In this document: in pieces, positions 1 to 9,494 of the stretch
Numbering within the stretch: position 1 is the first letter of the stretch
Layout of the letters: the number at the start of each line of letters is the position of its first letter
Assembly (NCBI GenBank): GCA_963812195.1
Contig: CAWEUI010000023.1
Span: 170,187 to 234,186, forward strand
Source: ZC4RG30 sp963812195
GTDB taxonomy: Bacteria; Pseudomonadota; Gammaproteobacteria; Steroidobacterales; Steroidobacteraceae
Direction of reading: 5' to 3'
Length of the DNA: 64,000 nt
Program-made: the position numbers and the translations under genes
Notes under the pieces: model-generated
What the model saw: only the letters and a program-made list of their open reading frames with translations
What the model was told of the DNA's origin: nothing
Database searches by the model: none

Positions 1-2
1 GG

Positions 3-1034
3 AATTCGTGTTCCAACGGTGGCCGCCAGGGCCTGATCGAGGCGCAACGCTATCCGCAGGATTTCGACGGCGTCATCGCCAACGCGCCGTGGCTGGACCA
101 GACCGGCTATACCATGGGCGCGGTGTGGAACCAGCAGGCGCTCAACGCGGCGCCGCTGTCTTCGGCCAAGCTGACCACGCTGGCCGCGGCCGTGATGAAG
201 CGCTGTGATGCCATCGACGGGGTCAAGGATGGCCTCATCGATGATCCGCGCAAATGCGATTTCGACGCACACCGTGACGTTGCGGCGTGCACCGCCGGCA
301 GCGACGCGCCGAATTGCCTGACCAGCGCCGAGGCCGACACGGTGATGAAGATCTATCGCGGCCCGGTCAGCGACGGCAAACCCCTGTTTCCCGGCTACAT
401 GCCGGGCAGCGAGGCCGTGGTGACGGGCGGATTCGGCGCGCCGGCCGGACCCCACAGCGCCTGGGTGGGCACAGTGGTTCCGGCCCAGCCCGGCGGCAAG
501 TCGGCGGATTTCAATCTGGCCGAAGGCATCATGCGTTACCTGGTGCACAAACCGCCGCAGCCGGACTACGACACCAACACGTTCAACTTTGATCGCGACG
601 TGTCGATGCTGGATGCCTGGGGCAAGCTGGCCGATGCGAAGAGCACCGATCTGAACGCCTTTCGCGCGCGCGGCGGCAAGCTGTTGATCACGCACGGCTG
701 GGCTGACCAGATCCTGCAGCCGCTGGTGTCGGTCCACTACTACGGGCAACTGCGTGCGCGCTACGGCAACAGCACCGACGAATTCGTCAGGCTGTTCATG
801 GTGCCCGGCATGACCCATTGCAGCGGCGGCAATGGCACCGACAGCTTCGATCCGGTGACCGCCATCGTGGATTGGGTGGAAAAGGACAAGGCACCGGGCG
901 TGCTCGACGCGGCCCATATCGCGGCCGGCAAGGTGCAACGCACGCGTCCGCTGTGCCCCTATCCGCAGGTGGCGCGCTACAAGGGTTCCGGCAGCATCGA
1001 CGACGCCGCCAACTTCAGTTGCCGGGCGCCGTAG
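3..1034 (+). CDS. Tannase/feruloyl esterase family protein, 5' truncated by window edge
   Basis: C-terminal 343 residues of a tannase/feruloyl-esterase-type serine esterase; the N-terminus lies before the window. The family hydrolyses ester bonds of plant phenolics (gallate or hydroxycinnamate esters), normally as a secreted or periplasmic enzyme. The CS-D-HC signature is visible: Cys-Ser in CSNGGRQG right at the left edge, the Asp in HGWADQ (near base 704) and His-Cys in MTHCSGG (bases 815-820); in this family the two Cys form a disulfide that positions Ser and His. The stop is TAG at 1032-1034. The next gene is convergent and encodes another plant-polymer esterase. Family assignment is firm; the substrate cannot be told from sequence. 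Confidence 0.85.
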   Translation, partial: NSCSNGGRQGLIEAQRYPQDFDGVIANAPWLDQTGYTMGAVWNQQALNAAPLSSAKLTTLAAAVMKRCDAIDGVKDGLIDDPRKCDFDAHRDVAACTAGSDAPNCLTSAEADTVMKIYRGPVSDGKPLFPGYMPGSEAVVTGGFGAPAGPHSAWVGTVVPAQPGGKSADFNLAEGIMRYLVHKPPQPDYDTNTFNFDRDVSMLDAWGKLADAKSTDLNAFRARGGKLLITHGWADQILQPLVSVHYYGQLRARYGNSTDEFVRLFMVPGMTHCSGGNGTDSFDPVTAIVDWVEKDKAPGVLDAAHIAAGKVQRTRPLCPYPQVARYKGSGSIDDAANFSCRAP

Positions 1035-1041
1035 GGCGCGG

Positions 1042-2520
1042 CTAGTTCTTGCCGCTCCACAGCTCCCGGTTCGCCCATGGAATGAAGTACTTCCAGTTGG
1101 GCGCGTCCGTGTGGCCACCGTCGTGCTGGCGCCAGGCGAGCCGCCCATCCAGCAGCCCGTCGTTCACCGGCGGCATCTGCTCCTTCATGTAGTCGTCCGA
1201 GCGGCCCAGCGCCTTCACCCCCAACAGGCGGAACACCTTCTGGGCGGCAATGGCCGCCATGAAGCTGCCGCGCTGGTCCAGCCACTTGGCATCGCCCTTC
1301 TCCGGCACGCCATAGCTGATGAAGGTGGCCCGTGGCGCACACAGCGCCAGCAGTTCGTTCGAATCGACCGGGATGTCCCCGGCGTTCATGCTGCCGAAAC
1401 TGGCCCTGGCCGCGCCGTACTTCAGGAAGTTGCCGGCCATCCAGTGATATTCACCGCTGCCGGTCAGGTTCTCCACGGCCTCGCCGAAATTGCGCCGGTG
1501 CGGCTTCACGCCACCCTCCCCCGAGGAGCCGATCAACACCACGGCGAATCGCTGGTCGAAAGCCATGGTCACCAGCGCGGCCTTGCCATAGCGCGACACC
1601 CCTTCGATGCCCACATGTTTCGCGTCGATGCCCGGGTCGGTTTGCAGATAATCCAGCGCCCTGCTCGCGCCCCAGCCCCAGGCGCGCAATGCGCCCCAGT
1701 CGTCCGGTTTGCGCGGCTGGCCCTTGTTGGTCAGTCCGATGATGCCCTTGGTCAGGCCGGCGCCGTTGTCGGCCTGAACGCTGTTCGGATTCAGGTAGGC
1801 GTAACCCCAGCCGGCATTGATCAGCTGCTCGGTGGCCGGCGGGTCCGCGCTCACGCGCGGCGGCATCCGCGGGAATCCCGGCGGCCTGGCCGGTGGCGGG
1901 TCGCCCGGCATGCGACCGCGTCCGAACATGATCATCACGGGCACCGGGCCGGCGGCATCGGCAGGCGTGACCACCACCAGATCGATGTTCACTTCGATGG
2001 CCGGGTCGGCGGAGTTGTCCACCCGGCCCACCAGGTGCCGCGCGTGCACTGTTCGCGGACCCACCTTGTCGTTGCGCTCTTCCAGCACCGACCAATGCAC
2101 CGCCGGCACGTCGGCGGGAATGCGCCCCAGCACCTCGCGCTCGAACAGTTCCACGATCTGCGGCCGACGCTCGCGCCACCACTGCCTGGCCGTCCTGACC
2201 TTGCGGCCGTTGTCCATTACCAGCGCGTCCGGCAGTACCGGGTAGGGATTGGCCTTTGCTTCGTCGTAGTTGGCCGCGTTCGGCGCATTCTCGTTGCCAC
2301 TGGGTCCCGGGCGCAGCTCGGTGATACCAAGCTGGTTCATCATGTCCTGGTGATCCTGTGCGGTGGTCCAGCCGGATGTATCCACCGGCGGGCGGCTTGC
2401 CGCCGCGCGCGTAGCGCCGCCGGTCCGCGGCGCCGTGGTGGTGCAGGCTGCAATGCCCAGGGCCAGTACCGCGGAAATGCTCAGGCAGCACATGGCTGCC
2501 GTGACGTTGCGACGCTTCAT
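1042..2520 (-). CDS. Glucuronoyl esterase-like (CE15) lipoprotein
   Basis: 492-residue alpha/beta hydrolase resembling bacterial CE15 4-O-methyl-glucuronoyl methylesterases, which cleave ester links between glucuronoxylan and lignin. A signal peptide ends in a lipobox with Cys26 (GIAAC), so it is probably a lipoprotein. The nucleophile region GVSRYGKAAL puts Ser309 in the family-typical G-x-S-R-x-G-K context; SGEGG (Glu335) and GGH (His470) fit the acidic and histidine members of the triad. Length is normal for the bacterial group. It converges with the tannase-like gene, leaving 7 bases between the stops. The fold and clan are secure; activity on glucuronoyl esters is inferred from the motif context. 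Confidence 0.8.
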   Translation of the reverse strand: MKRRNVTAAMCCLSISAVLALGIAACTTTAPRTGGATRAAASRPPVDTSGWTTAQDHQDMMNQLGITELRPGPSGNENAPNAANYDEAKANPYPVLPDALVMDNGRKVRTARQWWRERRPQIVELFEREVLGRIPADVPAVHWSVLEERNDKVGPRTVHARHLVGRVDNSADPAIEVNIDLVVVTPADAAGPVPVMIMFGRGRMPGDPPPARPPGFPRMPPRVSADPPATEQLINAGWGYAYLNPNSVQADNGAGLTKGIIGLTNKGQPRKPDDWGALRAWGWGASRALDYLQTDPGIDAKHVGIEGVSRYGKAALVTMAFDQRFAVVLIGSSGEGGVKPHRRNFGEAVENLTGSGEYHWMAGNFLKYGAARASFGSMNAGDIPVDSNELLALCAPRATFISYGVPEKGDAKWLDQRGSFMAAIAAQKVFRLLGVKALGRSDDYMKEQMPPVNDGLLDGRLAWRQHDGGHTDAPNWKYFIPWANRELWSGKN

Positions 2521-2559
2521 CTTTCCCCCGTTGTATTTGCGTGCCTGTGCCGCGGCCTG

Positions 2560-3720
2560 CTAGCCGCGTGCCCGTGCCAGCGCCGCGGCCAGATCACCGC
2601 GCAGATCCTCGACGGCTTCAATGCCGATCGACAATCGCAGCAGACCATCCACCAGTCCGGCAGCAACGCGGGCTTCGGGTTCCATCGCAGCGTGCGTCAT
2701 CGAAGCCGGATGCGCCAGCAGACTCTCCACGCCACCAAGAGATTCGGCGAGCGAAAAGAATTGCATGCCGGCGACGAAACGCTTCACCGCCTCGATACCA
2801 CCATCGAGCTCGATGGTGACCATGGCTCCGAAACCTGATTGCTGTCGCCTGGCGAGGTCGTGTCCCGGATGGTCGGGCAGGCCAGGGTAGTAGACCTTGC
2901 GAACCCCGCTCTGCTTCGTGAGCCACTCGGCAAGGTCGGCCGCGTTGCGCCCGTGCACGGCAAGACGCGCATTAAGCGTGCGCAATCCCCGCAATGTAAG
3001 GAAGCTGTCGAATGCGCCGCCGGTCAGCCCCAGTGCATTGGCCCACCATGCCAGTTGTTCGTGCAATTCCCTGCTGCGCGCCACGACTGCGCCACCCACC
3101 ACGTCGCTGTGACCATTGATGTACTTGGTGGTCGAGTGCACGACGATGTCCGCACCCAGTTCCAGCGGACGCTGCCAGGCCGGCGACAGGAATGTGTTGT
3201 CCACCACCACCAGCGTGCCCTTGCCGCGCACTTTGGCAACCAGCGCCGCGATATCGGTGATGCGCAGCAGCGGGTTGCTGGGCGTTTCGATCCACAGCAG
3301 GTCGGTCTTGCCGGCCAGCGCGGCGTCCAGCGCCCCGGAATCGGCAAAGCGGACGAAGTCCACCTTGAGTTCGTTGCGCTTGTTCCAGGCCGTGAACAAC
3401 CGGAAGGTGCCGCCGTAGCAGTCGTGTGGTGCGACGATGCGCGCGCCCTGCGGCAACAGGTGACCGACCAGGGTGATTGCACTCATGCCCGTGCCGGTGA
3501 TCACCCCTCCGGCACCACCTTCCAGGTCCGCCAGCGCATTGCCCAGCAGATCGCGGGTGGGATTGCCGGAGCGCGAATAGTCGTAGGCGCGCTTCTGGCC
3601 GTAGCCGCGGAATGCGTAGGTCGAGCTAAGATGAATGGGCGGCACCACCGCACCGGTGACATCGTCGGATTCCAGGCCGGCGCGCACGGTACGGGTGATG
3701 AAACGGGGACGATCGGTCAC
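2560..3720 (-). CDS. metB: Cystathionine gamma-synthase / O-acylhomoserine sulfhydrylase
   Basis: 386-residue PLP enzyme of the Cys/Met metabolism family. It joins an O-acylhomoserine with cysteine (or sulfide) in methionine synthesis. Visible marks are YSRSGNPTR near residue 49, the D-N-T-F segment at 174-177 and the PLP lysine Lys199 in HSTTKYINGHSD. It starts with GTG directly after the metX stop (TAA then GTG, no spacer), so the pair is translationally coupled. Cystathionine synthase and sulfhydrylase activities cannot be separated reliably by sequence; the metX partner supports methionine synthesis. Confidence 0.9.
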   Translation of the reverse strand: MTDRPRFITRTVRAGLESDDVTGAVVPPIHLSSTYAFRGYGQKRAYDYSRSGNPTRDLLGNALADLEGGAGGVITGTGMSAITLVGHLLPQGARIVAPHDCYGGTFRLFTAWNKRNELKVDFVRFADSGALDAALAGKTDLLWIETPSNPLLRITDIAALVAKVRGKGTLVVVDNTFLSPAWQRPLELGADIVVHSTTKYINGHSDVVGGAVVARSRELHEQLAWWANALGLTGGAFDSFLTLRGLRTLNARLAVHGRNAADLAEWLTKQSGVRKVYYPGLPDHPGHDLARRQQSGFGAMVTIELDGGIEAVKRFVAGMQFFSLAESLGGVESLLAHPASMTHAAMEPEARVAAGLVDGLLRLSIGIEAVEDLRGDLAAALARARG

Positions 3721-4695
3721 TTAAGATTCTCCGGGAATTGCCAGCGACAGGACACCGCGCAACTGGTCGGCCTCCTTGAGAAAGGCATCATGCCCCAACA
3801 GTGAGGAAAATTCGTGCAGGCGCGCGTCCGGCAGCCGGGCAGTCAGCGCGCGCATGTCCCCGATGGGTACCAGCTGGTCCTCGCGCACGGCCACGACCTC
3901 GGTGCGCACGCTCACATGGCCTGCGTCCACCTGATGCAGGTCGATGGACTCCGACAGGCAGATGAAGGATTCCGGCGGATTGCGTGCCGCATAGTCGCGG
4001 CCACGCGCCTGCAGGTACTCCTCCACCGGGAACAGCGGCCTGCCGTGCTCCAGCCGCGGCGGTTTGCGGAAGCGGGCCGCGAACTCCTCCGGACTGCGGT
4101 AGGTGGTCATGGCCAGCGCCCGGGCCAGCTCCAGTGACTCGGTGGCATGACCGGTGGCAATGCCCAGCCGGGCCAGGTTGCGCTGGATGCTGCGCCACGC
4201 GGTGGCCATCGGATGCGGCGAATCCGCGGCGCTGATCACGATCAGGCGCTCGACGCGGGCCGGGTAACGCTCGCCAAAGGCCAGCGCCACCATGCCGCCG
4301 TAGGATGCGCCGGCAATGGCGGCCAGCCGCTGGATGCCCAGGTGATCCAGCACCCGCACGATGGCATCGGCCTGGTCGTAGCTGGAGATACTGGGGAAAT
4401 CCTGGCCGGGAACCGGCCCGGTGGTTGCGCCGCAGCCGCCGATGAAGTCCATGCCCAGCACCGCCACGCGCTGGGTATCCAGCGCCTTGCCCGGGCCCAC
4501 GACCTCGTGCCACCAGCCCGTGCGGCCCCCCTGCGGGTCGAACACCTGCCGGCCCGCGGATATGCCGCCCAGCGCCAGTACCACGGGCTGCCCGGGCTCG
4601 CCGCTCAGCGACCAGCCAATCTGCAGGTGTTCCAGTGTGCCGCCATGGTGCAGCGCGGTCGGGCCGTCGACCTGGAGGATGCCTTCGCGGGGCAT
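3721..4695 (-). CDS. metX: Homoserine O-acyltransferase (MetX family)
   Basis: 324-residue alpha/beta-hydrolase-fold acyltransferase that activates homoserine for methionine synthesis. The nucleophile is Ser131 in GASYGGMVAL; the Asp is in REDQLVPI and the His in LGHDAF near the C-terminus. The open frame extends to 4833, but that extension would run through the palindromic operator region; the chosen ATG opens the typical MetX N-terminus. In xanthomonads the metX homologue next to metB uses succinyl-CoA; succinyl versus acetyl preference here is inference. First gene of metX-metB, divergent from yerC-his with a shared 125-bp control region. Confidence 0.88.
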   Translation of the reverse strand: MPREGILQVDGPTALHHGGTLEHLQIGWSLSGEPGQPVVLALGGISAGRQVFDPQGGRTGWWHEVVGPGKALDTQRVAVLGMDFIGGCGATTGPVPGQDFPSISSYDQADAIVRVLDHLGIQRLAAIAGASYGGMVALAFGERYPARVERLIVISAADSPHPMATAWRSIQRNLARLGIATGHATESLELARALAMTTYRSPEEFAARFRKPPRLEHGRPLFPVEEYLQARGRDYAARNPPESFICLSESIDLHQVDAGHVSVRTEVVAVREDQLVPIGDMRALTARLPDARLHEFSSLLGHDAFLKEADQLRGVLSLAIPGES

Positions 4696-4782
4696 CGCGG
4701 AATGGCCGGTAAGTGCTTGCAAGGGCTGGATTTTACGGTCGCCCCTCCTCCCGGGCAACCAAATCAGTCTTTCCGATGATGT

Positions 4783-4799
4783 TACATTATGATAATGTA
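4783..4799. promoter_or_regulatory. Palindrome in the metX/yerC divergent region
   Basis: Two perfect 8-base arms around one central base (TACATTAT-G-ATAATGTA), in an unusually AT-rich stretch of a GC-rich window. It overlaps the trp-operator-like repeat just downstream and contains GATAAT, a possible -10 hexamer for the plus strand. It looks like a repressor site or promoter core controlling metX, yerC-his or both. No binding protein can be named. Confidence 0.5.
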
Positions 4800-4814
4800 C
4801 TATCGTATTAGTAC
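4797..4814. promoter_or_regulatory. Trp-operator-like inverted repeat in front of yerC
   Basis: GTACTATCGTATTAGTAC: 6-base arms GTACTA/TAGTAC with a 6-base centre, 18 bases in all. The outer half-sites are those of the E. coli TrpR operator (GTACTA...TAGTAC). It ends 6 bases before the ATG of a TrpR-superfamily protein, so autoregulation of the yerC-his operon is the natural reading. The symmetry is observed; binding is inference. Confidence 0.55.
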
Positions 4815-4820
4815 ACTCGT

Positions 4821-5132
4821 ATGAAAAAGACACACCGCCAGTTCACGCCCCGCCACGAGGCGCAGACCGAACGCAACCTGGTCAGCGCGCTGCTCACGCA
4901 GCGCACCCCGGAGGAATTGCGGGCTTTTCTGCGCGACCTGTGCACGCCGGCCGAGTTGCAGGCCATGGCCGATCGCTGGGCGGTAGTCGAATGCCTGCGG
5001 CGCGACCTGCCCTATCGGGAAATCCACCGCATCACGGGCGTGAGCCTGACCACCATCGGTCGGGTGGCCCGCTACCTGGCTGCCGGCAGTGGCGGCTATG
5101 CGCTGGCAGTGCAACGCATGGAGAACAGCTGA
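4821..5132 (+). CDS. yerC: YerC/TrpR-like transcriptional regulator
   Basis: 103-residue protein of the YerC/YecD (TrpR-superfamily) type. The helix-turn-helix region reads EIHRITGVSLTTIGRVARYL, after an LCTPAELQAMADRW segment typical of the family. Such genes often sit directly before his genes. Here hisG starts 2 bases after its stop, so it is the first gene of the his operon and probably its regulator. No Shine-Dalgarno is visible; the ATG lies just past an operator-like palindrome, suggesting a very short leader. Ligand unknown; tryptophan is not implied by homology alone. Confidence 0.85.
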   Translation: MKKTHRQFTPRHEAQTERNLVSALLTQRTPEELRAFLRDLCTPAELQAMADRWAVVECLRRDLPYREIHRITGVSLTTIGRVARYLAAGSGGYALAVQRMENS

Positions 5133-5134
5133 GA

Positions 5135-6034
5135 ATGGACAAGGAAACCCGCCTCAAGCTTGCCGTACAGAAGTCCGGCCGGCTCACCGACCACTCGCTG
5201 GACCTGCTGGCCCGATGCGGGCTCAAGCTCTCGCGCGGCAAGGACCAGCTGATGGGCTTTGGCGAGAACCTGCCGCTGGACGTGCTGTTCGTGCGTGACG
5301 ACGACATTCCCGATCTGGTGCAGGAGGACGTATGCGACCTGGGGCTGGTCGGCCTCAACGTGCTCGAGGAGCGGCGCCTGGAGATGGCCGAGCGTGGCGC
5401 CACCGCCCGCTTCGAAGTACTGCGCCCGCTGGACTTTGGTCACTGCCGGCTGTCGCTGGCGGTGCCGGAGGGCATGGCATGGAAGGATCTGTCCACGATC
5501 GGCGGACTGCGCATCGCCACCACCTATCCGGCGCTGCTGGGCCGGTTCCTGCGCGACAACGGCATCGATGCCGAGATCGTCACGCTGTCCGGTGCCGTGG
5601 AGATCGCGCCGCGACTGGGTCGGGCTGATCTGATCTGCGACCTGGTGTCATCCGGCTCCACGCTGCAGGCCAACCACCTGCGCGAGGTGCACACGATTCT
5701 GCACAGCCAGGTGGTGCTGATCCGCACGCCAATGAAGCTGCCGGCACTCAAGGAGGACTGGATCACGCGCCTGCTGCTGCGCATCGACGGCGTGGAGCAG
5801 GTCAAGGAGAGCAAGTACATCCTGCTGCATGCTCCGCGCTCGGCACTGCCGCGCATCCGCGAATTGCTGCCCGGCAGTGAGGTGCCAACCATCATTCCCC
5901 TGGAAGGCTCCGCCGACAAGGTCGCCGTGCACGCGGTGTGCCGGGAGAACGTGTTCTGGGAAACGCTGGAGAGCCTCAAGGCCGCCGGTGCCAGCGCGAT
6001 GCTGGTGCTGCCGGTGGAAAAGATGCTGGCATGA
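5135..6034 (+). CDS. hisG: ATP phosphoribosyltransferase, long form
   Basis: 299 residues, the same length as the long-form HisG of E. coli. It catalyses the first step of histidine synthesis, joining ATP and PRPP, and is normally inhibited by histidine through the C-terminal regulatory domain. The N-terminus (KLAVQKSGRLTDHS) and the DLGLVGLNVLEE and DLICDLVSSGSTLQANHL segments (PRPP-binding region) are clear. The ATG at 5135 follows the yerC stop by 2 bases. Its stop overlaps the hisD start (ATGA). The frame is intact, unlike the next six genes. Confidence 0.95.
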   Translation: MDKETRLKLAVQKSGRLTDHSLDLLARCGLKLSRGKDQLMGFGENLPLDVLFVRDDDIPDLVQEDVCDLGLVGLNVLEERRLEMAERGATARFEVLRPLDFGHCRLSLAVPEGMAWKDLSTIGGLRIATTYPALLGRFLRDNGIDAEIVTLSGAVEIAPRLGRADLICDLVSSGSTLQANHLREVHTILHSQVVLIRTPMKLPALKEDWITRLLLRIDGVEQVKESKYILLHAPRSALPRIRELLPGSEVPTIIPLEGSADKVAVHAVCRENVFWETLESLKAAGASAMLVLPVEKMLA

Positions 6035-7315
6035 GCGACATGATGCAGATCATCGACTGGAGCAAGTCCGACCCGCAGGCACGCCGACAGGCGCTGGCAA
6101 GGCCGCGACTGGAATCGCAGGCGGACATCGAACAGCTGGCGCGCGCGATCATCCGCGAGGTGCGCGAAAAGGGCGACGCCGCGCTGCTCGCGTATGCCGA
6201 ACGCTTCGACAATGCGCGGCTTGATTCGCTGCTCGTGACGCCGCAGGAGTTCGAGGCCGCGCAGCAGCGGCTGGACGCGCGGCAGATCGCGGCCATCGAG
6301 ACCGCCATCGACAACGTCAGGCGTTTCCATGCGGCCCAGCTGGCTGCGCCGTTGTCCATGGACGTGATGCCGGGCGTGCGCTGCGAGCGCGTGTACCGGC
6401 CCATTCCCGCGGTGGGGCTGTACGTGCCGGCCGGCTCGGCGCCCCTGCCCTCCACGGTCATCATGGTGGCAATCCCGGCGCAACTGGCGGGTTGCCCCGA
6501 GCGCGTGTTGTGCACGCCCCCGGCGGCCGATGGCAGTGCCAACGCCGCGGTGCTGGTGGCGGCGCGCCGTTGCGGCGTGGACCGGGTGTTCAAGGCCGGT
6601 GGCGCGCAGGCGGTGGCGGCCATGGCCTACGGCACCGAATCGATTCCCAAGGTGGACAAGATCTTCGGGCCCGGCACGGCACTGACCACCGCGGCCAAGC
6701 AACTGGTCGCCGGCGATCCGCAGGGCGCGGCGTGTGATCTGCCCGCGGGTCCCTCCGAAGTGCTGGTGATTGCCGATGCCGGCGCCGATCCGGCCTTCGT
6801 CGCGGCGGACCTGCTGGCGCAGGCCGAGCACGACGTGCGCGCGCAATCGCTGCTGGTAACTGACAGCCCGGAACTGGCCGACGCCGTGACGCTGCGAGTT
6901 CGGCAAGCAGCGCGGCAGGCTGTCGCGCCAGGCAATCCTGGAACAGTCGGCCGCCAATTGCCGGATCATCCTGGTGCCGGACCTGGACGAGGCGCTGCGT
7001 GTCTCCAACCAGTACGCGCCCGAACATCTGATCATCCAGACGCGCGAACCGCGCGCGCTGCTCGATGCGGTAAGCAGCGCGGGGTCGGTATTCCTGGGCG
7101 CCTGGTCGCCGGAATCAATGGGCGACTACTGCTCCGGAACCAACCACGTACTGCCAACCTACGGTTATGCCCGCGCCTACAGCGGCCTTTCGCTCACGGA
7201 CTTCCAGAAGCGCGTAACGGTCCAGGAGCTCACCGGCCCCGGACTGCGTACCCTGGGCCCGGTGGCCGAAACACTCGCCGATCTGGAAGGCTCGATGCGC
7301 ATGCCCGCGCGGTGA
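6031..7315 (+). CDS. hisD: Histidinol dehydrogenase (one apparent frameshift)
   Basis: Zn-dependent enzyme oxidising histidinol to histidine (last two steps). The N-terminal part (YVPAGSAPLPSTVIM, KIFGPGTALTTAAKQ, CDLPAGPSE) is in the frame of the ATG at 6031. The C-terminal part (VPDLDEALRVSNQYAPEHL, GAWSPESMGDYCSGTNHVLPT, with the Zn-binding histidines) is one base later in frame. Removing the C at 6895 (ctgCgag) restores a continuous HisD reading TLEFGKQRGRLSRQAILEQ. I regard the break as a sequence error. The start overlaps the hisG stop. Confidence 0.9.
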
Positions 7316-7346
7316 GCATTCGGCTCGAGGCGCTGGACCGGCAATC

Positions 7347-8414
7347 GTGAACGGCGCGGCTGCCTCCCCGATCGTCGAACGGGCCCGCGCGGAGATTCGC
7401 GCGCTGGCGCCCTACAGCCATGCGGCCTGGGAACCGTCGCTGGAGCGCCTGCACGCCAACGAGCTGCCCTGGCGGGTAGCCGGCGACGACACCACCGCCG
7501 GCCTGAATCGCTATCCGGAGCCCCAGCCACCCGGGCTGGTGCAGGCTCTGGCGCGCCTGTATGGCGTGCGCACCGAACAGGTGCTGGTCGGTCGCGGCAG
7601 TGACGAGGCCATCGACCTGCTGTTGCGCGTCTTCTGCCGGGCCGGGATCGACAACGTCATCATCTGTCCACCAACCTTCGGCATGTACGCGGTCGCGGCG
7701 CGCATCCAGGGCGCCGAGGTGCGCGCGGTGCCGTTGCGATGCCGATGCCGCCTTCGCACTGGACGAAGCCGCCCTGCTGGCCCGGGTGGACGGCAACACC
7801 AAGCTGGTGTTCGTCTGTTCACCCAACAACCCCACCGCCAATGCCATGCCACCGGAACAGTTGCGACGCATTGCCCGCGCACTCGCGCCGCGCGCGTTGC
7901 TGGTCGTGGACGAGGCCTACATCGACTTCGCCGACGTCGACAGCCTCAGCGCCGACATCGATGCCCTGCCGAACCTGGCGGTGCTGAAGACGCTGTCCAA
8001 GGCGCATGGCCTGGCCGGCGCCCGCGTCGGCGCATTGCTGGCCGCACCGGACGTGATCGCGCTGACCCGCAAGGTGATTCCCCCGTACGCGATCACCGAG
8101 CTGACCGTGGAGGCCGTGGTACCGCTGCTGCAACCGGCGGCGCTGGCGGCCATGCGTGAACGCGTTGCGGGGGTGCTGGCCGAGCGCACGCGGCTCGCGC
8201 AGGGCCTGGCGCACAGTCCGCTGATAGCCAGGGTCTGGCCCAGCGACGCCAACTTCCTGCTGGTGGACTGCGTCGATGCGGATCAGGTGCTGGCACGGGT
8301 GCGCGGCGCGGGACTGATCATCCGCGACGTCCGCCAGAGCGCACTGCCCCGTTCGCTGCGCATCTCGGTGGGCACGCTTCCCAGAACCAGCGCCTGCTGG
8401 AGAGCCTCGCATGA
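7347..8414 (+). CDS. hisC: Histidinol-phosphate aminotransferase (two apparent frameshifts)
   Basis: PLP aminotransferase converting imidazole-acetol phosphate to histidinol phosphate. LNRYPEPQP and GRGSDEAIDLLLR are in the first frame; CSPNNPTANAMP, VVDEAYIDFAD and the PLP-lysine motif KTLSKAHGLAGARVG are in the next. Dropping the C at 7737 (ttgCgat) joins the two parts as VPLDADAAF. A missing base near 8380 is then needed to reach the natural end QNQRLLESLA and a TGA at 8412-8414 overlapping the hisB ATG. GTG start at 7347; a farther upstream start cannot be excluded. Confidence 0.88.
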
Positions 8415-9494
8415 GCAATACCCCACGCAAGTACCTGTTCATCGATCGCGACGGCACGCTGATCGAGGAGCCGCCGGACGAACAGGTCGACAGCCTGGAG
8501 AAGGTGCGCTGGATCCCCGGCGTGATCAGCCGCATTGCGGCGCTGGTCGGCGCCGGCTACCGCTGGTCATGGTCACCAACCAGGACGGACTCGGCACGCC
8601 GGCTTTCCCGCGCGAGCGATTCGCCCTGGTCGCAGGACTTCGTGCTGCACGCTGCTCGAGATCGCAGGGCATCGGGTTCGCGCAGGTCTGCATCTGCCCG
8701 CATCTGCCCGCCGACAACTGCGATTGCCGCAAGCCCAAGGCCGGCTTGCTGGGCAGCTTCCTTCAGACCATGACGTGGATCTGGCGGCCAGCGCCGTCAT
8801 CGGCGATCGCGATACGGACATGGAATTCGCGCGCAACCTGGGCATGCGCGGGCTGCGCGTGCAGCCGGAATGGTCCGCCCGAACAGAGCTGGCCGGCGGT
8901 TGCCAACGAATTGCTGGCCCGCCGCGCGGCAGTGGAACGGGCCACGAACGCGAAACCGACATCCGCGTACAGGTGGATCTGGACGCCGAGGTTCCCATCC
9001 ACGTGCGCCACCGGCATCGGCTTCTTCGATCACATGCTCGAGCAGGTGGCCAAGCACGGCGGGTTCGCGCTGCGCCTGGACTGCAAGGGCGACCTCGACA
9101 TCGACGAGCACCACACGGTCGAGGACTGCGCGCTGGCGCTCGGCGAGGCGCTGCGCCAGGCGCTGGGCGACAAGCGCGGCATCGGGCGCTACGGCTTCGT
9201 GCTGCCGATGGACGAGGCGCGCGTACAGGTGGCAATCGACCTGTCCGGCCGGCCGTATTGCCGTATTCGAAGGCGAGTTCGGCCGCGAGCGAGGTCGGCG
9301 GCCTGCCCACCGAACTGGTGCCGCATTTCTTCCGCTCGCTCGGCCGAGGCGCTCGGCGCCGCCATCCACATGAGCGTGCCGGCGAGAACACCCACCACAT
9401 GATCGAGGCCTGCTTCAAGGGCGTCGGGCGGGCCCTGCGCCAGGCGTCCGCCGCGAGGGCGACGAGTTGCCATCGCAGCAAGGGAGTGCTGTGA
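8411..9494 (+). CDS. hisB: Bifunctional histidinol-phosphatase / imidazoleglycerol-phosphate dehydratase (many apparent frameshifts)
   Basis: N-terminal HAD phosphatase (FIDRDGTLIEEPP with the Asp12/Asp14 pair; LVMVTNQDGLG; CPHLPADNCDCRKPK zinc loop) fused to IGP dehydratase (GIGFFDHMLEQVAKHGG, DIDEHHTVEDCALALGEAL, ELVPHFFRSL, terminal SKGVL). All conserved blocks are present in order but spread over three frames. At least a dozen single-base indels are implied, including extra bases at 8632, 8651, 8664, 8876, 9006 and 9290 and missing bases near 8562, 8775 and 9445. The length is otherwise normal for the gammaproteobacterial fusion, so decay is unlikely. Start and stop overlap hisC and hisH. 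Confidence 0.88.

Noticed and set aside
4696..4820. SAM-type riboswitch before metX
   Set aside because: The leader is only about 125 bases, shared with a divergent promoter, and I cannot fold it into a known SAM aptamer.
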